9,455 nucleotides of DNA from Chloroflexota bacterium (lineage in GTDB: Bacteria > Chloroflexota > Dehalococcoidia > Lucifugimonadales > Australimonadaceae). Position numbers and translations under genes: made by a program. The stretch is from positions 1-9,455 of the forward strand of contig JAPOOH010000134.1 in assembly GCA_026713505.1 (NCBI GenBank), given 5' to 3'. Shown here in pieces: positions 1-6,218 of the stretch (position 1 is the first letter of the stretch; each line of letters begins with the position of its first letter). Below the pieces are notes generated by a model that was not told the DNA's origin, searched no databases, and saw nothing but the letters and a program-made list of their open reading frames with translations.

Positions 1-345
1 CGCAGGCTGCGGCCCTTCCTCGCCGGCGTGCATCGTGAGCATCGGCGTCACCGACGCCGTCGAGTACGCGGTCGTGCCGGAGAGCGCCTCCGCCAGCGCC
101 GCGCCTCCCCCGGCTGCCGCAGATGCCATCCGTGGGTCGCTGCTCTCCAGCAGAAGGTCGGTCACGATGCCGAAGAAGCGGTTGGACTGCCCGTGCACAG
201 TGACGAACGTGCCGACCTTCACTTCCTCCACGGCCCGCGCCGCCTCCAGCCGGACGTCCAGCCCCCGTGAGAGTGAGCCACCCACGACCACCCCGATGCG
301 TGCGGGTGCGTCAGGTTCCGTGCCGTTCGTGGTCACGCTGCTCAC
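1..345 (-). CDS. HerA-like ATPase with HAS-barrel N-terminus (3' part outside window)
   Basis: This is the N-terminal 115 residues of a protein that runs off the left edge of the window. I translated it by hand on the minus strand from a GTG at 345. Residues around 16-60 read RIGVVVGGSLSRGLDVRL, then KVGTFVTVHG and FFGIVTDLLLES. This is the pattern of the HAS-barrel domain that precedes the RecA/FtsK-like motor domain in HerA/DUF87 ATPases. HerA proteins are hexameric DNA translocases, usually paired with the NurA nuclease in DNA end processing; many other partners occur in phage defence. The Walker motifs would lie outside the window, so ATPase activity is not seen here. The GTG overlaps the TGA of the upstream gene as GTGA, and I see no clear Shine-Dalgarno, so translational coupling is likely. 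I am fairly sure of the HAS-barrel and less sure of the exact subfamily. Confidence 0.7.
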   Translation of the reverse strand, partial: MSSVTTNGTEPDAPARIGVVVGGSLSRGLDVRLEAARAVEEVKVGTFVTVHGQSNRFFGIVTDLLLESSDPRMASAAAGGGAALAEALSGTTAYSTASVTPMLTMHAGEEGPQPA

Positions 346-986
346 TCGATGGGGAGCCGCCGCATGATCGCGGCGAGCCGCGCGGCGTCCGTGGGGAGTT
401 GCGTCGCTATCGCCCGGCATGCCTGCACCAGGAACGCGCGCGGGTCGTCGAACTCGGGCGCCGCCTCGCGCAGTGCTGCGGCGAGCACGTCGTCGGCGGT
501 CGGCAGCGCGCTGGCGAGCACGAGCGCCGTCCAGTCGCTCCGCTCCATGAACGCACGCACCTCGGCGCCGGAGCAGGCGTAGAGGAAGGTGTGGATGCGG
601 GGCGGCAGCGGTGGAAGGTGCTGGAAGTAGCGTCCGCCCTCTTCGTGTCCGACCACCGTAAGCGTTACGTCCGTGCGCAGCAGCCGTTCCAATTGCGGGT
701 TCTCCGCGTAGACGTCCGACTCCGACGCGAGCTCCGCGCCCCGCGCAATGACGCGCCTGCCGGGGTCGAGCGCCGCCGTGCTCACACCGTCCACGACTGC
801 GAACAGCGTCGCGCCCACGCGCACGAGCGTGCCGAGCGGCGGCGCACCGTACAGCGTGTGACACTGCCCCACGACGCTGTCCACCGACGCCTCGACGACC
901 TCACCGAACTTCGGACGGCTGGACTCCGCCGCGAACGCAGGCCCGGAAGCGGGAGAGACGCTGCTTGCTGGCCGTGCGGCGGACAT
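342..986 (-). CDS. HAS-barrel-like partner protein of the HerA-like ATPase
   Basis: This is a 214-residue protein of unassigned function. After a low-complexity Ala/Ser/Pro start, residues from about 27 read KFGEVVEASVDSVVGQC, LGTLVRVG and LFAVVDGVSTA. This beta-rich pattern resembles the HAS-barrel found at the start of HerA ATPases, including the downstream gene. The C-terminal half is mainly helical (for example PTADDVLAAALREAAPEFDD) and ends in IMRRLPIE. I see no catalytic signature and no NurA-type nuclease motif. The ATG at 986 is chosen because a TACAAT -10 box lies 6 nt upstream, which suggests a leaderless message; the longer ATG at 1055 would run into thiE. It overlaps the HerA-like gene by 4 nt, so the two very probably act together, perhaps as motor and adaptor. 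That role is inference. Confidence 0.7.
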   Translation of the reverse strand: MSAARPASSVSPASGPAFAAESSRPKFGEVVEASVDSVVGQCHTLYGAPPLGTLVRVGATLFAVVDGVSTAALDPGRRVIARGAELASESDVYAENPQLERLLRTDVTLTVVGHEEGGRYFQHLPPLPPRIHTFLYACSGAEVRAFMERSDWTALVLASALPTADDVLAAALREAAPEFDDPRAFLVQACRAIATQLPTDAARLAAIMRRLPIE

Positions 987-991
987 GCGGC

Positions 992-997
992 TATTGT
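992..997 (+). promoter_or_regulatory. thiE: Putative -10 box (TATTGT) for thiE, overlapping the divergent one
   Basis: TATTGT on the plus strand matches the -10 consensus at four of six bases and lies about 27 nt before the thiE start, leaving a short leader that carries the ribosome site. It overlaps the opposite-strand TACAAT by five bases, so one AT-rich patch could serve both genes. No convincing -35 is visible. Confidence 0.3.
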
Positions 998-998
998 A
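993..998 (-). promoter_or_regulatory. Putative -10 box (TACAAT) for the HAS-barrel gene, leaderless
   Basis: On the minus strand TACAAT matches the sigma-70 -10 consensus at five of six bases. Only six bases (AGCCGC) separate it from the ATG at 986, which would place the transcript start on or beside the start codon. No purine-rich ribosome site precedes this ATG. I see no good -35 element. Confidence 0.5.
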
Positions 999-1016
999 GC
1001 GTAGCAACGCTGGAGG
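998..1016 (+). promoter_or_regulatory. thiE: Small stem-loop and ribosome binding site of thiE
   Basis: AGCGT and ACGCT (998-1002 and 1007-1011) form a five-base-pair stem with an AGCA loop. A strong GGAGG site follows at once (1012-1016). GGAGG is 8 nt from the ATG at 1025 but only 2 nt from the ATG at 1019, so 1025 is the likely start. The hairpin sits against the ribosome site and could affect its access, or it may be a DNA operator; neither is shown. Confidence 0.4.
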
Positions 1017-1024
1017 AGATGCCG

Positions 1025-2086
1025 ATGACAACCAACAACCCCAACGAGGCACCACACTTCACCCGCGAATGGCTGATCGACGCCCTCCGCTACGTACGGC
1101 GCGACTTCGAGGCCGCCGTTTCGGGCCACGCGGGTGTCTCCGGCGTCGCAGCCAACGACGCCCGCGCTCTATCGCGCATGGAGATGGCGCGACGCATGGG
1201 GCTGGACGCGCTCGCGGAGGAGGCGATGGCTGCGATAGACCGCGCCGTCGATGATGCCGCGCGCCTCGAGTGGCCCGGCGGGCTGGAGGTTCGCTACACG
1301 GCGTTCCTCGGCGCACTGAAGACGCTCGCGCAAGCGAGCAGCGCCTTCAACGACCACACGCCGGAGCGTCCGCACCTCACCTACCTCGCCGAGGCGATGG
1401 CGCGAGCGGAGCTCGCCGCCGCGAGCCTCGCCCGCAGGCGCAGGGCAGCGCGCCTGCATGGACTGTACGTCATCGTGGACCCGTCGCTCACGCTCGACCG
1501 GGACCCCGTCTGGGTCGCGGAGCAGGCGATGGCCGGAGGCGCGACCGCCATCCAGCTTCGTGTGAAGGAGACTGACAAGGGCCGCTGGCTGCCGCTCGCC
1601 GAGTCGCTGCGCGGCGTCTGCACGGATGCGGGCGCGGCGCTCATCATCAACGACCACCCGGACGTGGCCGTCGCCGTCGACGCGGACGGCGTTCACCTCG
1701 GCCAGAACGACATGAGCGTCGCGGCTGCCCGCGCCTCGCTGCGCCCGTGGCAGGTCGCGGGGACGTCCAACGCACTCACGACGGAGGCGAGGGTGTCGTT
1801 GCAGGCGGGCGCCGACTACGTCGCGGTGGGGCGCATGTTCCCCACCGGTTCCAAGGCTGACACGCGCCCCGCGGGGCCGGAGACGCTCCGCGCCGTCCAC
1901 GACGCCATGCCGCCGGACGGCCCGCCGCTGCTGGCGATCGGAGGCATCACGCCGGAGAACGCCGGAGAGGTCGCTCGAGCGGGCGCCGACGCCGTCTGCG
2001 TCATCGCCGCCGTCACGCAGGCCGACGACCCCCGCGCCGCGGCTGCTCGGCTGCTGGAGGCATTCAGGGGCGCGAAGGGAGGCTAG
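1025..2086 (+). CDS. thiE: Thiamine-phosphate synthase with an extra N-terminal helical domain
   Basis: The protein has 353 residues, whereas stand-alone ThiE is usually about 210. The C-terminal part (from about residue 143) is a complete ThiE barrel that joins HMP-diphosphate and thiazole phosphate into thiamine phosphate in the cytoplasm. Visible motifs are QLRVK (177-181), INDHPD with N209/D210, GVHLGQND ending at D229, GRMFPTGSK with K277, and AIGGI with G306/G307, in family order and spacing. The usual G-x-S-x-H segment reads GTSNAL here, a mild deviation. Residues 1-142 form a separate Ala/Arg-rich helical domain. I do not see the RILDANxNRAREGLR motif of the ThiD2 domain that is fused to some ThiE proteins, so this domain is unassigned. 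No other thiamine genes lie in the window. The stop codon overlaps that of the convergent acetyltransferase gene. Confidence 0.92.
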   Translation: MTTNNPNEAPHFTREWLIDALRYVRRDFEAAVSGHAGVSGVAANDARALSRMEMARRMGLDALAEEAMAAIDRAVDDAARLEWPGGLEVRYTAFLGALKTLAQASSAFNDHTPERPHLTYLAEAMARAELAAASLARRRRAARLHGLYVIVDPSLTLDRDPVWVAEQAMAGGATAIQLRVKETDKGRWLPLAESLRGVCTDAGAALIINDHPDVAVAVDADGVHLGQNDMSVAAARASLRPWQVAGTSNALTTEARVSLQAGADYVAVGRMFPTGSKADTRPAGPETLRAVHDAMPPDGPPLLAIGGITPENAGEVARAGADAVCVIAAVTQADDPRAAAARLLEAFRGAKGG

Positions 2087-2790
2087 TCCGCCGGCGGTAC
2101 GCAGTCCTGCAGGCGGCTGCGCTGGTGTCCGCTGTCGTCGAAGTTGGAGGGGTCCAGCCAGCGGCGGAACCCCTCGCGTACGCGGGGCCACTCCGCGTCG
2201 ATGATCGAGAACCAGTCCGTGTCCCGGTTGCGCCCCTTGTAAACGGTTGCCTGCCGCCAGGTGCCTTCGAACACGAAACCCAGCCTGAGCGCCGCGTTCC
2301 GCGAGGGCTCGTTCAGCCTGTCGCACTTCCACTCGTACCGCCGGTATCCCAGCGAGAAGGCGTACTCCATCATCAGGAACATCGCCTCGGTCGCAGCCCG
2401 GCTCCCCTTCAGGACCGGGCCGAGGTGGATGTGCCCCACCTCTATCGTGGCGGAGCGGGGCGTGATGCGCATGAGGCTGGCCAGGCCAGCGGCCGTGTCC
2501 GTCTCGTTGTCCCGAACGGTGTAGAACAGGGGGTCGTCGCCCAGGCACGTCGTCTGCGCCCACTCCTGGAACGCGGCGACGTCCTCGAACGGGCCGTACG
2601 GTAGGTACGTCCAGTCTGACTCGATCGCCGACAGCGCGTCGAACAGGTCCGGCAGGTGCGCGTCGATGTCGAAAGGCTCCACCGTGCACCATGTCCCCTG
2701 CATCGTCCGGCGGGCGGGGAGCGGAGGCGGCGTCCGGTCCGGGACCGCTGGTCCCATGGGTTGGCCGAACTCGTTCGTGCGGGTGGACAT
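2083..2790 (-). CDS. GNAT-family N-acetyltransferase (RimJ/RimL type)
   Basis: This 235-residue protein belongs to the RimJ/RimL branch of GNAT enzymes, which move an acetyl group from acetyl-CoA to an amine of a protein N-terminus or small molecule. After a Pro-rich leader of about 30 residues, the N-terminal part has SDWTYLPYGPF (58-68). The acetyl-CoA loop follows as LKGSRAATEAM (127-137), a form of the R/Q-x-x-G/A signature. Next is the typical segment WKCDRLNEPSRNAALRLGF (154-172) and a closing strand EGTWRQATVYKGRNRD. The closest style is that of the large acetyltransferases with a conserved N-x-x-S-x-x-A-x-x-L-G-F, often annotated as acting on ribosomal proteins or small amines; the substrate cannot be read. 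The start at 2790 has only a weak AGGA upstream. Its TAG stop lies inside the CTAG shared with thiE. Confidence 0.88.
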   Translation of the reverse strand: MSTRTNEFGQPMGPAVPDRTPPPLPARRTMQGTWCTVEPFDIDAHLPDLFDALSAIESDWTYLPYGPFEDVAAFQEWAQTTCLGDDPLFYTVRDNETDTAAGLASLMRITPRSATIEVGHIHLGPVLKGSRAATEAMFLMMEYAFSLGYRRYEWKCDRLNEPSRNAALRLGFVFEGTWRQATVYKGRNRDTDWFSIIDAEWPRVREGFRRWLDPSNFDDSGHQRSRLQDCVPPAD

Positions 2791-2856
2791 CGGGGGCTGT
2801 TCCTAACGCGGGTGCGCTCCACTCAGGATACACGCGGCGAAGCAGGCGCCCTTGCC

Positions 2857-2890
2857 TTGACGGTCTCGTGGAACGGAAACACACTGTTCC
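2857..2890 (+). promoter_or_regulatory. Possible promoter and dyad upstream of the first MFS gene
   Basis: TTGACG (2857-2862) is a good -35 match, and 17 nt further on CACACT (2880-2885) is a poor -10 match. Across it lies an imperfect dyad: GGAACGG at 2870-2876 pairs with CTGTTCC at 2884-2890 with one G-T mismatch. The arms are centred about 14 bp apart, so it could be a regulator site over the promoter. It sits in the 156-bp divergent spacer (2791-2946) between the acetyltransferase and the transporter. Confidence 0.25.
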
Positions 2891-2946
2891 TCAGGTTGTG
2901 GACGCCCCGGCAGCGTGTGCTGCACAGGGCGCCCGGGTCGTGTTGA

Positions 2947-4203
2947 TTGAATCTCAGGCGTTTTCGACCATCGGGACTCTGGCGGCAGGAGACTTTCCTC
3001 AAGCTCTGGGTGAGCCAGACCTTCACGCACGCCGGTTTCCAGGTGCAGTTCCTTGCAGTGCCGTTGACGGCGGCCCTCCTGCTCGATGCGACACCGCTGC
3101 AGATGGGCATCCTCGCCTCGTTCGGGGGCGCCCCCGCGATCGTGGTGGGCGTGTTCGCGGGCATCTGGATAGACCGGCGCTCCAAGCGGTCCGTGCTTAT
3201 CGCCGCGGCCTGGGGGTACGTGCTCGCTTTCCTCGTGGTCGCCGTTGCGGCATGGTTCGGATTCCTCACCATCTCCCTCCTGTTCGCCGTGGCCTTTGCG
3301 CTGGGGGGTCTGCGGTTCGTCGTGGACGTCACTTATCGCGCCTTCCTGCCGTCGCTTGTCCAGCGGGCACAGCTCGTGGAGGCCAACAGCAAGCTGGAGG
3401 TGGGCCGGTCCGCAACCGAGATCGGAGGTCCCGGTTTCACCGGAGTCCTGGTACAGGCCGTATCGGCGCCGTTCGCACTGGCCATGGGCGCAGCCGCTTA
3501 CGCGGTCTCGGCGCTGTCGCTCCACCGGATGCGTCCACCGACCGACGTCTCGCCGCGGGCAACTGCGTTGAGCGTCCGGGGCGAGTTGCGGGAGGGCCTG
3601 GCGTTCGTGATGAAGAATCCGGTCCTCCGGGCTCTGACGATCGCCGCCGCGATGGTTGGCGGGACCAACGCGGCGCTGGACGCCGTCGGGCTGCTCTACT
3701 TCGTGCACGACCTGGACCTCACGCCGGGCCTCATCGGACTCGTGTTCTCCATCGCCGGCGTCGGGTGGCTGGTCGCGGCGTCGCTTGCGAAGCAAACGAC
3801 GCGGAGGGGGGGGCTGGGCAGGTCGGCGGCGGTGGGCGTGTTCCTGATGGGCGCCGCCGACGTCATCATCGCGCTGGCCGGTGGGCCGCCGGCAGCCTTG
3901 CTCGCGATGGTGGGCGGAGCCACGTTCCTGTTCGGGGCCGGTCTCGTCACCTACATCATCGGAAGGACGAGCCTGCAGCAGAGCATGACGCCGGACCGCC
4001 TGCAGGGAAGAGTAAACGTCGTGCTCAGAGTGGCCTTCCTGGGGGCCATCCCCTTAGGGGCTCTGGCGGGCGGGGCGCTTGGCGAGACCATCGGCCTGCG
4101 TCCCACCCTGTTCATCGGCGCGGGAGGCGAACTGCTGACCGGCGCTTTCCTGCTGCGGTCGGCGGTCGGGGCGGTCCGCGAGCTGCCGCCCGTCCGGGAG
4201 TAG
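2947..4203 (+). CDS. MFS exporter, EntS/MFS_3-like
   Basis: This is a 418-residue integral membrane carrier with about twelve hydrophobic segments, of normal family length. The loop between segments 2 and 3 has the MFS motif A form GIWIDRRSKRS (72-82). Segments 4-5 carry YRAFLPSLVQRAQLVEANSK (130-149) followed by GPGFTG. This FLPSLV-x-R-x-x-LVEAN block is characteristic of the MFS_3 / enterobactin-exporter-like group of proton-driven exporters, which includes EntS and macrolide exporters; the substrate here is unknown. The start is a TTG at 2947. An in-frame TGA lies directly before it (2944-2946), and the next in-frame start-like codon (GTG at 3010) would cut into the first membrane segment. 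The ribosome site is weak. It appears to be a single-gene unit, followed 34 nt later by a hairpin. Confidence 0.88.
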   Translation: MNLRRFRPSGLWRQETFLKLWVSQTFTHAGFQVQFLAVPLTAALLLDATPLQMGILASFGGAPAIVVGVFAGIWIDRRSKRSVLIAAAWGYVLAFLVVAVAAWFGFLTISLLFAVAFALGGLRFVVDVTYRAFLPSLVQRAQLVEANSKLEVGRSATEIGGPGFTGVLVQAVSAPFALAMGAAAYAVSALSLHRMRPPTDVSPRATALSVRGELREGLAFVMKNPVLRALTIAAAMVGGTNAALDAVGLLYFVHDLDLTPGLIGLVFSIAGVGWLVAASLAKQTTRRGGLGRSAAVGVFLMGAADVIIALAGGPPAALLAMVGGATFLFGAGLVTYIIGRTSLQQSMTPDRLQGRVNVVLRVAFLGAIPLGALAGGALGETIGLRPTLFIGAGGELLTGAFLLRSAVGAVRELPPVRE

Positions 4204-4237
4204 TCCCGGGAAGTGGTGCAATTGAGTAGGTGGCGGG

Positions 4238-4254
4238 CGCGCGGAGCCCGCGCG
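4238..4254 (+). terminator. GC hairpin after the MFS gene, possible terminator
   Basis: CGCGCGG and CCGCGCG form a perfect seven-base-pair stem with a three-base AGC loop, 34 nt after the transporter stop. No T-run follows, so it is not a classic intrinsic terminator. In a GC-rich genome it may still act as a pause, Rho-linked or mRNA-end structure. Confidence 0.35.
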
Positions 4255-4309
4255 TGGGGCAAGTCCCTCTGCCTTACGAGAAGGTTCAGGCTGCCTCGGG
4301 GCCCATTCC

Positions 4310-4318
4310 TGATACCAT
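4310..4318 (+). promoter_or_regulatory. Extended -10 promoter (TGATACCAT) for the methyltransferase-Maf operon
   Basis: TG-A-TACCAT is a full extended -10 (TGn plus a hexamer matching four of six bases). Seven bases separate it from the ATG at 4326, so the message would begin at or next to that codon without a leader. There is no Shine-Dalgarno before 4317 or 4326. This supports 4326 rather than the ATG at 4317, which falls inside the -10 box. No -35 is evident. Confidence 0.5.
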
Positions 4319-4325
4319 GCACCGC

Positions 4326-6218
4326 ATGCCCGATTCACCCTCAGACGGTGAGACGACGCTCACGCTGGAGTTGCGCGGCCTCGGAAGGCACGGCGAGGCG
4401 CTCGCCGAGACCGAATACGGCAAGCCCGTCTTCGTCTTCGGGGGCATACCCGGCGAGACCGTCACCGCGGAGGTTGTCGCGACACGCCGGGGCTACGTCG
4501 CCGCGCGCGTCGTCGACGTGGCGGACCCTTCCCCGAACCGTGTCGCGCCCGCCTGCCGCTACTTCGGCGAGTGCACCGGTTGCCAGTGGCAGCACGTCGC
4601 TTACGAGCGCCAGTTGGAGATGAAGCGCGAGGCCCTGGCCGACGCGTTCCAACGCGTCGGCGGGCTGGACGTCGAGCCGCTGCCGACGCTCGCGAGCCCC
4701 GACCCGCTCGGCTATCGCAACCACGCCCGCTTCACTGTGAGCAGGCAGGGTGGGCGGCTTGGCTACGTCCACAAGGAGCGCCGCCGTCATGTGGAGGTGG
4801 CGGAGTGCCTGCTCATGGCGCCGTGGATCAACCACGCGCTCGCCTCTCTGCAGGGACACGTCGCAGAGACGACCCAGCTGTCGCTCCGCTACGGCGTGCA
4901 CACCGGCGACTACCTGCTGCAGCCCACGTTCCAGAACATGGACGTCCCGCTCGCCTCCGGTCAGAAGCACTACCACGAGGCGATGCTCGGACACCGCTTC
5001 CGAGTCAGCTCACCGTCATTCTTCCAGGTGAACACCCGCCAGGCGGAGCAGATGGCCGAGCTGGTCATGGACCAGCTCCGGCTGGACGGTTCGCAGACCG
5101 TCGTCGACGCCTACGCCGGCGTGGCGACGTTCGCCGTGCTCATGGCGGACCGGGCGCGACGCGTCGTCGCGGTCGAGGAGTCGGCGGCGGCAGTGGCCGA
5201 CGCCCGCGTGAACGTCGAGGGCATCCCGAACGTGGAACTGCGCCAGGCGCGCACGGAGGACGTGCTGCTCGACCTCGCCGCCGGAGGCATTGACGCCGTG
5301 CTGCTGGACCCACCGCGAACCGGGTGCATGCCGGGGACGCTGGATGCGCTGCTGGACGTGCCGCCCGAACGCGTCGTCTACGTCTCCTGCGACCCCGAAA
5401 CTCTGGCGCGCGACCTCGCCGTCCTCACCGCGGGCCCGTTCCGCATCGAGCAGGTACGTCCTGTCGACATGTTCCCGCAGACCTACCACGTCGAGGCCGT
5501 CGCGACGCTCGTACGAGACGACGCGCGGCTCGCGCGGCTGCGCGAACGGCAGGCGCTCGTGCTCGCATCGTCGTCGCCGCGCCGCGCGGAGATACTTGGA
5601 CGGCTGGGACTCGACTTCGAGACCGCTGCGCCGGGCGTCGACGAACCCGAGCCACCCTCCGGCGCTGACCCGGTAGAGGTCGCGCAGGGGCTGGCACTCG
5701 CGAAGGCCAGCGCCGCCGCGTCCCACCGGAGCGCCGGGAGCGTGCTCGCGGCCGATACCGTCGTCGAGTTGGACGGCGTCCTGCTCGGCAAGCCCCACGA
5801 CGAAGAGGACGCTGCGCGGATGCTGCGCGAGCTGCGCAGACGCGAGCACCGCGTCATAACGGCGGTCGCGCTCGTCGACGCCGCGACCGGTGAGACGGCG
5901 GAAGGGTACCGCGCGTCGCGCGTCCTGATGCGGGACTACACCGACGACGAGATCGCGGCCTACGTTGCCTCCGGCGCGCCGATGGACAAGGCGGGCGCGT
6001 ACGGCGTGCAGGATGAGGCGTTCGCCCCGGCGGCGGAGGGACGCGGCTGCTACCTGAACGTCGTCGGTCTGCCCGTGTGCGAGACCCTCAAACTGGCGGA
6101 ACGGTTCGGACTGCGCCTGCGCCCGAAGCCGGGTGCGGGATGGCCCGGGCTGGAGCGCTGCCCCGCCTGCGCGCAGCAGGTGTGGCCGAAACCGCTCAGC
6201 GGACGCAGCAAGCGATGA
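4326..6218 (+). CDS. Fusion: RlmD/TrmA-family RNA m5U methyltransferase plus Maf nucleotide pyrophosphatase
   Basis: This 630-residue protein joins two complete enzymes. Residues about 8-65 are a TRAM RNA-binding domain. Cys 77, 83, 86 and 161 fit the C-x5-C-x2-C...C iron-sulfur cluster of RlmD-like enzymes. The SAM domain shows DAYAGVATF (from 261), LDPPRTG (327-333), the catalytic Cys355 in YVSCDPET, and Glu390 in the HVEAV motif. It would make 5-methyluridine in rRNA or tRNA. From about residue 408 a Maf domain begins: LASSSPRR (413-420), catalytic Asp477 in AADTVV, LGKP, and DKAGAYGVQ (554-562) followed by NVVGLP. The SPRR form suggests the YhdE branch, which hydrolyses dTTP/UTP-type nucleotides. 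A tail of about 30 residues carries one C-x2-C (612, 615). The SAM loop has Ala where Gly is usual. Both halves keep their key residues, so both are probably active. The stop overlaps the next start as ATGA. Confidence 0.92.
   Translation: MPDSPSDGETTLTLELRGLGRHGEALAETEYGKPVFVFGGIPGETVTAEVVATRRGYVAARVVDVADPSPNRVAPACRYFGECTGCQWQHVAYERQLEMKREALADAFQRVGGLDVEPLPTLASPDPLGYRNHARFTVSRQGGRLGYVHKERRRHVEVAECLLMAPWINHALASLQGHVAETTQLSLRYGVHTGDYLLQPTFQNMDVPLASGQKHYHEAMLGHRFRVSSPSFFQVNTRQAEQMAELVMDQLRLDGSQTVVDAYAGVATFAVLMADRARRVVAVEESAAAVADARVNVEGIPNVELRQARTEDVLLDLAAGGIDAVLLDPPRTGCMPGTLDALLDVPPERVVYVSCDPETLARDLAVLTAGPFRIEQVRPVDMFPQTYHVEAVATLVRDDARLARLRERQALVLASSSPRRAEILGRLGLDFETAAPGVDEPEPPSGADPVEVAQGLALAKASAAASHRSAGSVLAADTVVELDGVLLGKPHDEEDAARMLRELRRREHRVITAVALVDAATGETAEGYRASRVLMRDYTDDEIAAYVASGAPMDKAGAYGVQDEAFAPAAEGRGCYLNVVGLPVCETLKLAERFGLRLRPKPGAGWPGLERCPACAQQVWPKPLSGRSKR

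Noticed and set aside
986..1025. TPP (THI-box) riboswitch before thiE
   Set aside because: The spacer is only 38 bp and shows no CTGAGA or ACCTGA-type core, while a TPP riboswitch needs about 100 nt.
1169..2884. Long open frame on the minus strand (571 codons)
   Set aside because: It lies opposite thiE and over the acetyltransferase gene, is rich in Arg, Pro and His, and has no recognisable motif. It is a GC-rich shadow frame.
2803..3795. 330-codon minus-strand open frame
   Set aside because: It is antisense to the MFS exporter, with a His/Glu/Arg-rich low-information translation and no family pattern.
2691..4229. Long plus-strand open frame (512 codons)
   Set aside because: It is a frame-shifted shadow of the MFS exporter, with Arg/Gly-rich translation and no membrane segments.
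4317..4325. Upstream ATG as the start of the methyltransferase-Maf gene
   Set aside because: It falls inside the extended -10 box, so it would not be on the predicted transcript, and it has no ribosome site. It remains possible if transcription begins further upstream.
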